This document shows, one piece after another, positions 46,430 through 60,941 of a DNA stretch of 64,000 nt. Positions within the stretch are counted from its first letter, which is position 1. Every line of letters begins with the position of its first letter. The stretch is from positions 5,332,001-5,396,000 of the forward strand of contig NW_025408667.1 of NCBI RefSeq assembly GCF_020360975.1, given 5' to 3'. The notes under the pieces were generated by a model. The model saw only the letters and a program-made list of their open reading frames with translations, was not told where the DNA came from and made no database searches. Source of the DNA: Hirsutella rhossiliensis. Lineage: Eukaryota > Ascomycota > Sordariomycetes > Hypocreales > Ophiocordycipitaceae. A program made the translations under genes and the position numbers.

Positions 46430-48889
46430 CCCCCTTAGCTATAGCTTGCCCTTTAAGGGCATAGCTAATATAGCTTTAGGCTAGTAAGTATATAAAGGAG
46501 GTTCTTAGCTTTATACTTCTCCCTTTACTTAAGGAAAGTAAGGGTCCTTTTAAGTCCCTAGGCTCTTTTAGACCTACTTAAGGAATAGGGGCCTAAAGAA
46601 AGGAAAGTCCTATAAGAAAGGGGGCCTTCTTTAAAAGGAAAAGCCTAATTAAAATAAGGGGCCCTTTAAAGGGAAAAACCTCTTTCTTTTCTTTAGCTAT
46701 AGATATTACCTTCTTATACGTACTATTAGCTCCTTTTATAGACTCTTAAGGCGGGCCTTGAAGGATAGCTTCTTTTAAACGTCTTCTAGCTTAATTTACT
46801 ATAAAAAGATAGCTAGCTTTTACTTTAGTAAGGGCTTTATAAGACCGTCGGCTTTTATTAATACTATTAGAACCTAATAGACGGAAATAAGTCCCCTTTA
46901 GGCCTCTTAGCGTAACTAATACTAGTAGATATTAATATACTATAGCTAGGTCGATAACTTACTATTTTCTATAAGACTTTATATAGTCTATATTTTATTA
47001 TATTTTATAGCTAACGGGGTCGGAATTTATAGTTATAGAAATATTAGTAGCTAGCTAAGGAAAATCGCTTCTTTTAACGCTTCTAAAAGAGCTAGTAGCT
47101 CTACCTCTATACTTAATATAGTAATAGTAGCTTACTTTAAAGCTCTCTAAGTAATAGTTCTTTTATAAAGGGATATAATATACCTTTATAAGCTCTTTCT
47201 ATCTAATAAATTATCCGTAAAGGATAAATCGCTTAAATAAAAGAAGATTTCGGTAGCTTATTTCCTTCCCTACCCTTTTAAGTATAGAATATATAATCTT
47301 ATTAAATAAAGATAAAGGATAGCTCTATCTACTACTTCTTAATACCTAGGGCTAGGATTCTAGTTATACCTAACTAGCTAAGAGACTATAAAAGAGATAT
47401 CCGGTTTAGTAAAAATAGCTAAAAAAAGTAAGGAGCTTACCTTCTATTAATATTAGTATTTCTTTTACTCCCTAGCTTAAAAGGACGGATTAAGTAAAAG
47501 CTCTTTATTTAATATAAGAATAAAGGGAAGCTTCTTATTAAGGGAATTAAGGAGGAATTTATAAGCGACCTTATTAATATAGGCGTCCTAGGTAAGCTAG
47601 ATAGTCTATTAGGACCTATTTTAAAAGATTTATATCCTTAGGAACTACTTTAGCTCCCCTAGCTTAGTTATCTTATACCTTTATTATAGGCCTTATATAG
47701 CCTCCTTAGTAGTAGCTTCTTCCTCTTTTAAGTAGGCCTAAATAATATTATTAATATAGAAGAAAAACTATAATTTTACCTTTTTATATTATATACGGTT
47801 CCTAAGGGACTTTCTTAAAGCCTAGGGCTTTAAGGGAACCTATTAAATACTATTACTAAAGAAGGGGTAATCTTTATAGTCTATATAAAGCTTTCCTAAG
47901 CTATAAAACCTTTCCTAGCTATTAAAAGCTTAGTAAAAGGTATATATAAATAACTTCTTTTTCCTTAAGTAGGTAGTTAATAAAGGCATTAACTATATCT
48001 ATTTAATTAAGCTTAAGGTTAAATTCTATTACTATAGCTATAAAGGTTTAAAAAGATATCTATACTAAGGTAGTTACCTTAGTAAGAAGATCCCCTTTTT
48101 CCTATTAGTTCTTATAAATAACTAGCTAGGCCTTATACTTTTAAAAGAAGCTATATTTATTAGTCTTATAGATAAAGACCTATTTATAGCTAAGGACCTA
48201 TTTTCCTCTTACTTTATCTTTAAAGACCTCTTTAAAAGACCCTATCTCTTTATATAAGGCTAGGTAGTCTTTCTAGGCCTAGAAAAACTAGTCTTTAAAA
48301 GGGTGTCTTTCTAGCTACTTTTAGTTTACTCGTAGGTCTAGGAGGTCTCTTTTATATACCTTCCTTACTAATAGCTATTACTTAAAGAGCTAGCTTACTA
48401 TAAACGCTTTATAAGAACTATCTTTTATAGGCGTTAAATAAAAGTTAAAAAAAAATAATTAAAATAAAGAGAAATTAGTCTTCTTTTATATTAGGCCCTA
48501 TACCTTCCTTTACTTTATAAAGTAAGGATAAAAAAGCAGCTAGGTAATCTTTTAAGAGAGGTGCCTTTCTTACCCCTTTAAGGGTTAAGATAGGAAGACT
48601 AATAAAGAAAGCTACTTTTAGATCTTCTTTTTATATAGGATAAAGCGTAAGGAGGTAAGCGTATTTTAGCTCTACCGCTTTCCTATAGTCTCCTTCTTTA
48701 TTTAGATTATTTAATTTAGTAGCTTTATCTTCTTCTTTAAAGTTAGCGTTATCTTTAACTACTTTAACGTCGGTTTTATCTTTTATTTCCTTATCTAAGA
48801 TATCTTCTTAAGACTATTAGGAAAGGGGGATTTAGATCTTTTAAATTAACTAACGTTATAAAAGTAAGAAGGGCTATTAATCCTTCTTT
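46430..48889 (-). pseudogene. RT-RNase H region of copia C
   Basis: The minus strand shows the RT motif as FFYINNII at about 47748-47770, equivalent to FFYVND in A/B at 28501. The acidic linker region recurs near 48700-48800. RIPped throughout. Confidence 0.7.
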
Positions 48890-48894
48890 TTATT

Positions 48895-49477
48895 TATAAG
48901 AATATACCCTTATATTCCTATTTTACTATTATAAAGAAATAATAAGCATAGGAAGGCTTTATAGAATAAGCTAGTAAAAAGAGGCTCTATAATATAGTCT
49001 AAGGGAATAACCCTTAAAAGACAAAGACCTCTACTAGATAACTATACCTTCCTCTAGGAAAAGCGGGTTAGGATAAGCCTATCCTTATAAACAAAAATAT
49101 GCATAAAATATATAACTTAATTATAAGCAGAACGGATACCCTATTGCCTATTTTGGCCTAGCGGTTCCGAAGATATCCGCGATACGAGAATAGGTAGGGC
49201 ATAGAATATTCTAGTTAAATCCACTACTTATACTAGAACCCATAGTCTTACGTTAACTATCACGCTATAATTAGACCACCTACTAAGTTAGGAAGATATA
49301 CTATAGATAGAGCTTTTTAAGCACTATAGAATATGCTAGAAAGCTAACTAATTAGTCTACTAGTAGGCGAGCAATAGTCTATAAAAGACAAAGGATTTCC
49401 CTAGGAGTAGTAGATAGAATAAGTAAGTTCGCAAGCATCTTTTATAACGCTATTCTTTTAATATATTATTTAGCCCT
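48895..49477. repeat. Solo LTR D, left part
   Basis: Starts TATAAGAATATACCC after the duplication TTATT (48890-48894, originally about CCGTT). It matches 33162-33857. It is interrupted at 49478 by chromovirus E and completed at 57328-57441, giving a 697-bp LTR in total. Confidence 0.85.
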
Positions 49478-49927
49478 TATAACGACCGGTGTTATTCCTA
49501 AGGGATAAACCTATCGAGGGGTTTATATTAGTAGATATAATAGGGCGTGGTCTAAGCAATAATATATATATTACGTTAGTAATAAGTCGGAGGTCGTAGA
49601 CTATAGACTATAACTAGGTAATTAGAATTAAATATAGAATCGTAATAAAGATCTATATTAAAAGCTAGAGAGCTATCTATCTAAAAGAGTAAAAGTAGGT
49701 AGCTATATATACCTATAAAGACTATCCTTAGATTATAGGCCTAGCTATAATCCCTAATATTAGATCGCATAGAGCGTAGTAATCCTATTAATCTTAGATT
49801 ACTTAGATCTCTACGATCCCCTCGATCCTATATCTATTAGATAGTCGTGCTAACTATTTATCTATTAGACCGTGTTACGTGCTTAACGCGGTCGACCGTT
49901 AGCGGCCTAGTAGCCGTAGTCGTAATA
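49478..49927 (-). repeat. 3' LTR of chromovirus E (450 bp)
   Basis: Plus-strand ends TATAACGACCGG and GTCGTAATA. Confidence 0.93.
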
Positions 49928-52900
49928 CGATGTCTCCCCTTCTTTTAGTCTTATCTATAAGACCTACTATAGCTACCTTAGCCGCTATATATAAATATAC
50001 CCTTATCGCGTCGTATATAAGTATATCGTTCCTTATTTCTTTATCTTTTTAGGATATACTACTAATAGTATATCTAGTTATATACTAAAAAATCGTTCCT
50101 AAAAAGCCTCCGAGCGCGCTACTCTTACCGAATATATCGACTTAAGTAGAGATCCTACTAATATACCGTGCACTCGATACTTTAAGGCAAAGAAGATAAA
50201 TTATCGGATAGCCGAAAATTCTTTGCGCTATAATAATTATATTGCTAGTAGTCGTCCCTATTATAATAGTATTTTAGTAGCCTCTTTTTATAAGTGTCTT
50301 TTAATTCTTTCTACGTATAGTAGCTAATATATTTCTTTTAGTAACTAAATTATTAGCGGAGCAGCGTAGGCTATATTCCGAAGAGGAGGAAGCTAGGGAA
50401 GCCTTATTAGAGCTTTAGGCATAGCTTACGAACCTTTAGTCGTAAATATCTATCGCCGTTAATTATTTAGCTCGTATCTAGAAGATTTAGAATCGTATAA
50501 AGGAAAAGAGTTCTAAGTTATTTCGTCGTAGTATCTAAGAAGTAGATACTAAGGATAGCATTTTACCTACGCTCGATACGTATAAGCATTAGGTAGTAAA
50601 TAATTTATAATCGTTAGGCGTTCTTAATAAGGCGAATTAGTCCTCGTTTAGTATTAGCGAGGAGTTTATAGATCTTAGTCCTTTAATCCCTCCTAAACCT
50701 TTTAGTAAAATTATCGAAGTAAAGAGCTATAGTAGGTTAAGTGCTTAAGTGGTTCCTAGGTATTTTCCTCTAGTCTATATCCCTTTTACTTAATAAGGTA
50801 TTCTTATTACTAACCTTATTTTCTTATATCTAGTATTTATTCTACTTTATATTCTTAATCGTCGTCGATTTCGATTTTTTCCTATAGTTTAGCGTTTTAT
50901 AGCGCTAGTTCTAATAATAAGATATAAAATATCGGGTATATCCGTATTATTATTAGTAGCGAAAGTTCGTAGTTAACTTTTAAAATAGTTTTCTTAACCT
51001 TAAACGGTCTAAGTTTCTTAAAATCTAATTTATTACTTAGTCGTTTTATTTTAATGTTTTATTATACGAGGTAGACTATATCTCCATCTTAAAAGATTAG
51101 TCCCTATAATCTTTTCTAATTATAGTAAGTAGATATTCGTTCTCTAACGAATTAAAGTTCTTATTATATCTATTTATATAATTTTTATAGCTAATCTACT
51201 TATAGTATCGCTCGCTCCGCTTATAGTCCTTATTAAGTAACCTTAAATACTTCTAGGTTATATCTATAATTAGCGTATACTAGTAAGAGCTTAGTTATTT
51301 CCGTAACTAAGCTATTATAAGCTAGTTACGCTATTAATAGCTATTTAACTTAATTATTTTATTTATAGCTAATATAGTATCGTAAATATTATTTAAGCGT
51401 TTAGTTAAGTCGTTTTATTTATCTATCTATTTATAAGTAATAAGCTATACTAAGCTTATATTTCGTCCTTAATTATACTATAAGAGCTTACTAAAACTTA
51501 GCTATAAATATACTTCCTTTATTAGAGATAATCTCGTTTAGTAGTCTATAATTACTAATAATTATTTATAGGAATATATATACTAGCTCTTTTATATTAC
51601 TTACTTCTTTATATAGTAAGAATCTATACTTTATTAGTCTATTAGTAATAACGAATATACTATCGTACTTAACGTTAGTTATAAGTTCTTTTAATAGTAG
51701 TAGCTTTATAATATAGTCGAAAGCTATCGAACCCTATAGTTTTTCTAGTACTAATAGCGGTTATAATTCTCTATATAGTTTATATTATTTAGCTTTACTT
51801 TATACGTAAAGTTTATATTCTTTAATAACTTATCGTACTACTTCTCTAAGCTATAGGAAGTTATATTATCGTTTAATCCGTTCTATTATTCTTTAGATTC
51901 CTTAGTATTTATATATTAGATATTCGTATATATCTTATATAACTTTATCTTATAACGCTAATAGTATCTAGATTTTATTCTTATATATTAGAACTTCCGA
52001 ATATTCTATATTATATCCCTTTAGTACTTTATATTCTTTTATTTATTTTAGGATCTTTTAGTATATTAAGTCGTTAGGTTATACTTTAAATATTATATTT
52101 AGCTATCGTTACTAGTAGTTCCCGTTTTCGTTGATTTCTAGGAGCTATTCTTTCGCTATAGGTGCTCCTATATTATAGTTACTTTATCGACTAAGGGTAT
52201 TAGCTCGACCGTTTTCTATTCCTTTTCTATAGATTATTTTATAGTCGAATTCTAATAAATATTTAGCCTATTAGATCTATTATCCGTTTAACTATTATAT
52301 TATTATAAAGTATAAGATATTCTTATAATTTATATAGACCTTAACTTTATACTTACTTCCGAGAAGGTAATATCGAAATTCCTTAAAAGCTTAAATAATT
52401 ATAAGGAATTCTTTATTATAGATAGGGTAATTAAGTTCTACGCTATATAGCTTTTTCGAGTAGAATATAATTAGTTATAGTCTTCCTTTATTATCCTTTT
52501 ATCCGATTTATACTCCTAGAGTAAAGTCTAATATATTAGTTTCGAGTTCGATTTATTGTTTTAGATTAAAGGTAGTTAAGACTAGTTCTTACGTAATCGT
52601 AGTTTTAATATATTCGAAAGCCTTATTAGCTTTATCGTCCTATATAAATTCTTTTTCCTTTTTTATTAAGTTATATAGTAGTACTATAATCTTTCTAAAA
52701 TCTTTAATAAATCGTTAGTAGTAATTTATAAATCCTAGGAAACTTTATACGTCCTTAACGTTCTTTAGCGTTAGCTATTCTTTAACTAAGTTAATCTTAT
52801 CTTATTATATCTATATCTCTTAGTAAGATTATATATCTAAGAAGTCTACTTCCTATATATAGAACTTACTTTTCTTTAGTTTAACTAGTAACTTTATATT

Positions 52901-55900
52901 CTAAAGTACGCGGAGTACCTTATAAACGTATTCCTTATATTCTTCTAAGGTATCTAAGAAGATTAGGATATTATCTAGGTATACTACTATAAAGATATCT
53001 AAGTATTTATATAGGATATTATTAATTATCTATTAGAAGGTAGCTAGTATATTTATAAGTCTAAATAGTATTATTAGATATTTAAATAGTCCGAATTTCG
53101 TTCTAAAGGCTATTATCTATTCGTATCCCTTTTTTATATATATTAAGTTATAAGCGCCTTTAAGATTAAGGGCTATAAACTATTTTTTACTATAAAGTCG
53201 ATCTTATAGTTCCGATATAAGCGGTAATAGTATTCGGTCCTTTATTATAATATCGTTTAAGCGTTTATAGTCGATAATTAGTTATAGCTTACTATTTTTC
53301 TTTAGAATAAATATAACTAGGTAGCTTACTTTAGATATTAACGTTTATATATATCCCTTTTATAGATTCTCGTTAAGGTAGTAGTATAGCGTTTATAGTT
53401 GCTTTTCGTTTAAGTTATAAATCTTATAGAACGTCGGCGTTATTCTATCCTTAAGATAAATTTCGTAGTCTTATTAGCTATATTCGGGTAACCCTATCTT
53501 AAGTTCTTCCTTAAAGAGTTTATTATATTTCCGGTATTCCTAGGGGATATTCTTTATTCTATCTTATAGGCTTTATTCTTTCTTTTAAGAGCTAGTTTCT
53601 CTTAACTCGAGCTCTTTATTAATTTATTTAAGGTCTTTCCTTAGAGTAGTAATAACTCTTTAGATCTTCGTATTATATCCTTTATTCTATTTATATCGGA
53701 TACTAGGTTATATAGCCGTATTAGTTAGTACGTAGGTCTTATTAGTCGATTTTATTATATCTACTAGTTTAGTTACTATTTTTATTTATATTACTAAAGC
53801 CCGTAATAATTTACTTAAACGGTTATCCCTTTTATTCTATTTAGTAGCTAAATTATCGTAAAATTTTACTTTCTCCTAAATCTACTAGTCCTAGAAACTT
53901 ACGTTTTTATCCTAACGTAGCTAGCTAGTTTTCTAGTTAATTAGTAGGTTACTCTCCTATAGCTATAGAAGCCTTAATATAAGGTTATATTCTTTAATAT
54001 CTATAATATCGAAGTTAACTTATTTATCGTAGCCCTAGATATTAATATCGAGGTAATTAATCTCTATATTAATAATTCCGTTATTATAGTTAAAGGCCTC
54101 TCCTTTAATATTTATAAGTTTATATAGATCTTTCTTATATCTCTATATAAGTCGGTAACGATTAACGACTCTAGGTAAAACGTAATTACCTATCGCGCTA
54201 TAGTCTAAAAGTATACGTATATAATATCCCGCGATTTAAATATCTAATACTATTTAGTCGCTATAGCTTACTATTACTATATATAGGGTCCTTAGATCTT
54301 ATTATATTATACTAGTCTATAGCCCTTTTATAGATAGCGTACCTTATTTTTTACTTAGTCCTTATTTATTTTATTTAAGTATTCTTCTTCGATTTATTAT
54401 TAATACTATTTCTTTATATTTTCGTTATATAGTATTATATTAGGGCTTAAGAGACTAATTTCTTATAGCTAATTAAAGATTTCTTATTTCTCGATACTAT
54501 ATCGTTTATATTATACTACTTCGTAGTTAATTACATACTATACTTTATAATTTTATTCGTTTTCGTACTAAAGGTTAAGTTTTTATTTAGCGTCTTTCTA
54601 TTTTTCGCGTAGTATTTTTATATCGATTCTTCCTTAGTCGAATATAGCTTATAGCCTTTATATATATTACTAATAACATTTTAGTATACCGTTATATCGT
54701 TTATACTATACTTATGCTTTTTTATATTTATAAACTTTATAGTTTAGGTATATATATTTATTATAATCTTCTTTATTATATTTAACTTATTATATAAGTC
54801 TTTAAAAGATTAAGGGTTTAGATACCTTAAAGCGAGTAGCGTTATACTATTCCTTTATTTTAGTATATTTATAGATTTTATATATCTCCGAAAGATATCT
54901 CGTTAATAAACTATAATTATCGTAGTATTTAAGTAGCGTGCTATAATCGGGTTCTAATAATATAACTTAGTTATTTAGGTAGCGTTAATCGATTTTCTAG
55001 TAGTCTAGTTCTATACTTAGGTAGGGTTTCGAAAGTACTTATCCTTTAAACCTAACTAAGAAGGCGTTATATCGTACCTTTATCTAGAAGTATATTATAT
55101 AATCTAGGTAAACGTATAATATCTATAAAATATACTTATAGTGCTTATAAGTAAGTAGTATTTATAGATTATCTTTAAATTCTCCTTATAGTTACTATTC
55201 TTATTATAGAGCTATAAAGGTATTAACTATAGCGATAGCTATAGTATAGTCTCCTCCGCATAGTGCCGGTTAGTATTAAATTAATATAGCTTATTAGTTT
55301 TTTATAAGAGTTTAAGGTATTTATTAAGTTTTAATTTTAAGTATTTCTTTAAATTCTTTAAAGTATAAAGCGTATTCTTTAATTATAGTATTTTCCCTTA
55401 GTAGTAAGGGTAGTAGTATAAGTTCGTTCTCGTCTTCCGTTTCTCTAGGTATTTCTTATTCTTTAGAGCTTATATCGTCGATACTTCGTTATTCCTCTTT
55501 AGGTTATTATCTAAGTTTTATAAGTATAAGGGCTATATTTATATCTTCTTTATTATATTGCTTATAGACTATCCGTTATTATTATTGATTTTTATTTTAT
55601 ATATCTTCCTAGAATCGTTTACCGTTCTTCTTAATCTAGTCTTAAGAGACTCCTTTAGGATAAGGGTATTCCGGTTCTATAAATTTAACTTATTTCTATA
55701 TTTTAAGATCCCTTCGTTATATTATTATAAGGGTCTTCTTTAGTAGCTTTAGGAACTATCTAGTACCGTTCTTATCGCTTAAGTATACTATATATTCGTT
55801 ATCGTAGTATATAGTCTAACTAAGGAGTTTATACTTTAGTTCCTATCTATTAATAGTATTTAGGTGTTTCTTACCTTTTAAGGCTAGTACCTAGTAGGTT

Positions 55901-56872
55901 TTCTTCTCTTTATAGGGTTATTTATATTCTTTAAAGTAATATCTAAGTTTCCTATAGTTAAAATACTTTCTTTTACTTTTCTATATTATATCTAGATCTA
56001 TCTTACCTAGGTTAGTTATATAGGCGTAGGCAATAGGAGTTTCGCGCTTCTTTTTATAGTTAGCGCGTTAGTTAAAGTTATTCCTATAAGAAGGGTTCTA
56101 GTTTCCTCTTCCTTATTTCTTTTCTTAGCGTCGCGCGTACTATTTATCGTCGATTTATACTACTATAGTAATATAGTCTAAGAGGTTATTAGGTCGATTT
56201 TCCTTATAAAGCTCGTCCTTAACTTCTTCTTTAAGCTTATCGTAGAATTATAATATAAGAGGTTCGTCGTCTTAATTAAGTTTTAAGGTAACTTAACGGA
56301 ACTTTATAGTATAATCCGATACTAAGATCCTTTATTAGAGTTCTCGAAGTTTCTATTTAGCTTCTCGTTCCTTATTAGTTATTTTAAATACCTTTATAAT
56401 AGCTTCTTCGAATCCTTAGAAACTAGTAAAGACTTTATCTATCTTATTATCTTATCGTACTAGTTAGTTATCGAGAAAATCCCTTATAATAGGTCTAAAC
56501 TAAGCGAGTGCCGTTCTAGATAAATAATTTCCTATATAGAGTACCTTTTCGACTAGGTCCGAGAGTTTAGTAGGGTAAAACCGGTAGTAGGCCTTAAGTT
56601 AAGTAAGAAAGTCTTAAAGCGTACTATAAGTACCGTCGAATAGTCCTAGCTATTTTAGTTTAACTACTTCTCTAAGGTCCCTAACTTATCCGTTGCCTCC
56701 TCCGTTCCTAAGTAACTATACCTTATATCGAAGGGCGATAATTTCGCGTATTATATCCTAAGGCGATATAGTAGCTCTAGAGTTAGTTAATCTAGTTTAC
56801 TATATAGGTATATTAATAGTTACGATATTACTTAAAGTAACGCGGTATTATACTAAATAAGAGCTTTTAACG
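49928..56872 (-). pseudogene. gag-pol remnant of chromovirus E
   Basis: Same order as F on the minus strand: zinc knuckle remnant near 55940-55990, protease-like LLDYSAIGNYV near 54180-54215, RT VVYLDNILIFL at about 52962-52998, integrase, and chromodomain at about 50730-50855. RIP stops throughout, at many positions different from F. Confidence 0.87.
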
Positions 56873-57322
56873 TATAACGACTAGTATTATTCCTAAGGGA
56901 TAAACCTATTAAGGGGTTTATATTAGTAGATAAAATAGGGCGTGGTCTAAGCAATAATATATATATTACGTTAGTAATAAGTCGGAGGTCGTAGACCGTA
57001 GACTATAACTAGGTAATTAAAATTAGAGATAGAATCGTAATAAAGATCTATATTAAAAGCTAGAGAGCTATCTATCTAAAGGAGTAAAAGTAGGTAGCTA
57101 TATATACCTATAGAGACTATCCTTAGATTATAGGCCTAGCTATAATCCCTAACGTTAGATCGTATAGAGCGTAGTAATCCTATTAATCCTAGATTACTTA
57201 GATCTTTATAATCCCCTCGATCCTATATCTATTAGATAGTTATACCGACTATTTATCCGTTAGACCGTATTACGTACTTAACGCGGTTAACTATTAGCGG
57301 CCTAGTAGCCGTGGTCGTAATA
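56873..57322 (-). repeat. 5' LTR of chromovirus E (450 bp)
   Basis: Starts TATAACGACTAG and ends GGTCGTAATA on the + strand, followed by the GCCCC duplication. Confidence 0.93.
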
Positions 57323-57327
57323 GCCCC

Positions 57328-57441
57328 TTATATACTCGTTATAAATTCCAGACGAAATCCTACCCTATACTCCTTCGACCGATCTTTCCGCTTATATTAT
57401 CGATTACCCGATTCTACGCTTATTACTTATACCTTCTTATA
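57328..57441. repeat. Solo LTR D, right part
   Basis: Completes LTR D after the E insertion. It ends CCTTCTTATA, followed by the duplication CTATT (57442-57446), the partner of TTATT at 48890. Confidence 0.85.
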
Positions 57442-57446
57442 CTATT

Positions 57447-60400
57447 AAAGAAGCTAGATTTATCGAAAGCTATATCCTTAGTTAAAATAACCTTTTATAA
57501 AAAAGGGATTTAGATCTAAAAGATATTTATAGAATTATAGCTAATAAGGTAACTAATAAAGGCTCTAAGATTAAGCTTTCTTTTCTTCTTCCTTTTTAGC
57601 TATATATCGGTAGTTATTATATATACCTTATAGCTATAGGTATAAAGATAGGCTAGTAAGGCCCTCTTCTTTATAAAGAGCTTAAGGGGATATTTCTAGT
57701 TTCTCTCTTAGGTCTTAAAAAGGGTCTCTAGGTCCTTATAGTTCCTTAGTCCCTTAAGGTCCTTTAAGGTCTAGTTTTAAAGGTAATAAGCGGTCTTAAC
57801 GACTTCCTTTTAAAGGTTATATAAAAGCCTTATAGTAAGTCTTATTATATAGGCCCTTTTTATTATAGTACCCCTTAATCTTTCTACCCCTTTATTCTAG
57901 GCCTAGGTATTTAGTACTAATAGGAGGGGTAAAATACCCCTTTTTTAAAGCTAATTTAAGATATCCTTTATAAATAGCTCTCTATTAAACTATATCCTCT
58001 TTACCTTATAGCTAAAGTAGGATTTTATTTAGTTAATAAAGTCCTAGAGGGTAGACTAGTTATACTTACTTAGGTAGGTCTATAAGAAATAAGGGAAAAC
58101 TATTTTTAAAAAAGCGTCTATAAAAAACATTACCTTAATAAAGCTTTCTTAGTCCTTAAAGAGGTTAGTTTAGTTAACCTAAATTTCCTTCTATAGCTAG
58201 TCTAGCTATAAAGGCGTTCGCTTAGAAATTCGTTTCTTAGTCCTTCCTTAGCTATAGTACTTATATTTAATAGTCTTTAAGCCTTTTATTTATACGCCTT
58301 ATTATTAACCTAGCTTATATAAAGCTAGGGGGCCTAGGTAACTAAGTTATATATACTAAAGAAGACCGTCTCTTTAGGCTACTAAAAGAAGGTCCTTTAT
58401 AATAGACCTATTTCTCTTTATAGGGAAAGCTAACTTCTTAAGTAGTTCCTTCCTATAAATAGGTTAGAATTTAAGAATAAATTAACCGAACTTTTCCTTA
58501 ATAAGACTAATAGTTTAATTCCTCTAGACTAGCCTTATAGGCTTAAACGTTATATCTTAGAAGATTCCTTCCTCTTAAAGAAGGTAGAAGGAAATTAAGC
58601 TTACTAAAAATTAAGGGTAAAAAGCTACCCTTTTTCTTTAAAGAATTTATATAGATCTATTAGGTAATCTTATTATAAAATTCACCCTTCTATATTCCTC
58701 TATCTATATTATTAATTCCCCGGTAATAAGGTATTCCCTTTATACCTTTTTAAAGGACTAGAATTATAAGAGTATATTATAGATATTAAGGGAAGTACTA
58801 AAGTTAAGGATAGCTAAATTTTATAGGGGATAGTTAAAGGGTCTTAACGGTTAGTCTTACTAATCTATAAGGAAGATAAATACTAGATTTACTATACTAA
58901 CGATTTTTCTTTAAATTTATAGTAGTAGCGTTAATTACTATTTCCTAGTAACCTAAATCTCGTCTATCTTCTTTTATAATAAGGGGTCCTTCTTAAGAGA
59001 CTATTATACTATTTCTTATAGCCTCTTTAAAAGGTTAACTCCTTTAAGTCGGTTTTCCTTAAAGACCTACTAGTAATCTTTTAGCCGATAAGGCTTTTTA
59101 TATACTTAGTAGGTTAGTCGATTCCTCTTTATTTATTTCTTTAATAAATCCTTATCTTAGTCTAGAAGGTCTACTTAAAAACCCCCTCTTTTTACCCCTT
59201 ATTATTAATTTTAATAAAGATATTCGATTTTAACTAGTTCCTTAATTTTTCGACTAACGGACTAAAAGGTCTATTAAGGGACTAGTTATACCGGTCTATC
59301 TAACTAGACCGGGGCTAGGCCTAGAGTAAAAAGCGGAGCTAAGACTAAGGCTAAGGCAGCCGTTAAAGATATTATTAATGCTCTTAAGGGAGGTAGAGCT
59401 AAAGGAGCAATAATAGTAATAGTAGCCGCGGGAGCTATAGTAATAAGGGTTATAGGTCGAACCGTCTAGGTTAAGTACTAGCTATAAAAGAATAAGACTA
59501 CTTACTATTATACTTTAGTAGCTTCTTTATTTAGTTCGTAGCTAGCTTCTTAAAAGATAGTTAAGTAACCGTTACTAATAGGCTTTATTAATAGAGATAT
59601 ATCCTATAGCTACTAGCTAGAAAGAGCTTTTATAAAGAAGTATTAGTTAGCTTCTTTAAGGATTTCTTCTTACTTAGCTAGCTATAAAGAAGCTAGTAGG
59701 TTCTTAGTAAAAAAGGCTCCTAAGTAGGCTATTTAGATCTTCTTAATATAGTTAGTTATATAGCCCTTTAAAGGAGCTATTAAGGTCTTAAGCTTTAAAA
59801 GCTACTACTTAAGAGTCTCTTCCTCTTAAAGAGAGATTAGATTTATAGTATTAATAGATTCCGTTATTACTATATAAGTAGTAGTTAGTAGCTTTATTTT
59901 ATTATAAGGAACGGTGTTCCTACTCTAAATAAAGCAGCTATAATATACTCTCCCGATTATATAAGGTAATAAGTAGTATATTAATTATAGATAAAATCTC
60001 ATCCTATAGAGCAAGAATCGCTCGTTATTTTACATGTTATTATATATTAAAGGGGTTGCCGGTTATCGTATAATCGGGAATCGAAGGAACAGAGCTAGCT
60101 TAGAATGCTAGCTAAGACCTCTTAAGAACACTAGCACGACCAACCTCCTCTAAATATAAATATTAGTAGAACTAAGATACTTCTAGATTTACTCGAGGTA
60201 TCACGGAATTCCCTAGTCTTAGGGCTATACGGTAGCCTAAATCTAGTCCCGAAAGGTTCTTCCGTTTAGCTATAATTGTCTATATAAGACAGTATGTCCG
60301 CTAGTAGATAGAGATAAAATTATTAACTTTAATACCTCTTCTATATACTAATATACTACTAATAAATTCCGTTGAAAATCCTACCTTATACTCCTTCTTC

Positions 60401-60755
60401 CCCTCTATTACGTAGTCTTACGTAATTCCTTAATTTCCTAAAATTCCGCTTTTACTTATATACCTTAAGATTTATAGAGGTATTCCTTTTAATAACTCTT
60501 ATAGTTACTTAGGGTAGTAGAAAAAGCTCTCTACTATATAGAGGTTAGCTTAGAAAAGAGGGAAGCTCCCTTTATAGATTCTATTGCCTTAAGATAAAGA
60601 GGGGGCTTAAGAGGGTCCTACTTATTAAAGAAGATTAAATTATAAATAGTTTTATCTATATAAGCCTATAGCTCTTTTACCTACTTATCTTAATCTTAGG
60701 GTTTTATAAGAATCGTCTTATAGACTATAAAGGTAGTAAAGTCGTTTTTTAATAT
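57447..60755 (-). pseudogene. Integrase/gag region of copia C, broken by LTR J
   Basis: Collinear with 29640-32320 of copia A/B from TTAAAGAAGCTAG onward. A short unrelated segment at about 58087-58170 replaces A/B sequence. J occupies 59903-60470. RIP stops throughout. Confidence 0.7.
59903..60470. repeat. LTR-like insertion J (568 bp) in copia C
   Basis: Absent from the matching place in A/B at about 32046. Flanked by TTTAT (59898-59902 and 60471-60475). Starts TATAAGGAACGG and ends ACCTTAAGA. Its last 110 bp (AATCCTACCTTATACTCCTTC) resemble the end of LTR D, so it may be a diverged solo LTR of the same superfamily. Less RIPped than its host. Confidence 0.65.
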
Positions 60756-60941
60756 TATTATAAAGTAAGTAGAGGTATATATATAGGTACTATTTATAAG
60801 ATAATATTAATAAGCTATATAGAGCTCTCCTATACGCGGCTAGCCTATATATATATATATAGGATCTAGCCTTTTATATATAACTATATAGCTTAAGCTA
60901 TAGCCTAAGCCTATAACCTATAATAGTTAAAGACTTTTATA
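60756..60941 (-). repeat. 3' LTR of element I (186 bp)
   Basis: Aligned with 38042-38227; TATCACGGAG has become TATTATAAAG. Confidence 0.82.

Larger units (their letters stand above)
49478..57322 (-). mobile_element. Chromovirus E: complete RIPped Ty3/gypsy element (7,845 bp)
   Basis: 450-bp LTRs at 49478-49927 and 56873-57322. The target site inside LTR D is duplicated as GCCCT (49473-49477) and GCCCC (57323-57327). The uninterrupted sibling at 33162-33857 shows a single GCCCC there, which proves the insertion. A purine tract (AAAAGAAGGGGAGA on the minus strand) adjoins the 49478-49927 LTR, making it the 3' LTR. Nearly collinear with F. Confidence 0.93.
45937..60755 (-). mobile_element. Copia element C (same family as A/B), inserted in G and heavily interrupted
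   Basis: The 3' LTR at 45937-46429 is preceded on the minus strand by the same GCTAAGGGGG polypurine tract as in A/B. The internal sequence follows A/B from 46430 to 48889, breaks for solo LTR D (with E inside it), resumes at 57447, is broken again at 59903-60470 by J, and ends at 60755 where element I begins. It is more strongly RIPped than A/B. Its 5' LTR is not in the window. Confidence 0.85.

Noticed and set aside
55558..55743. Plus-strand Leu/Phe/Tyr-rich frame of 61 codons
   Set aside because: It lies in the RIPped gag/protease region of chromovirus E and reflects AT-rich sequence.
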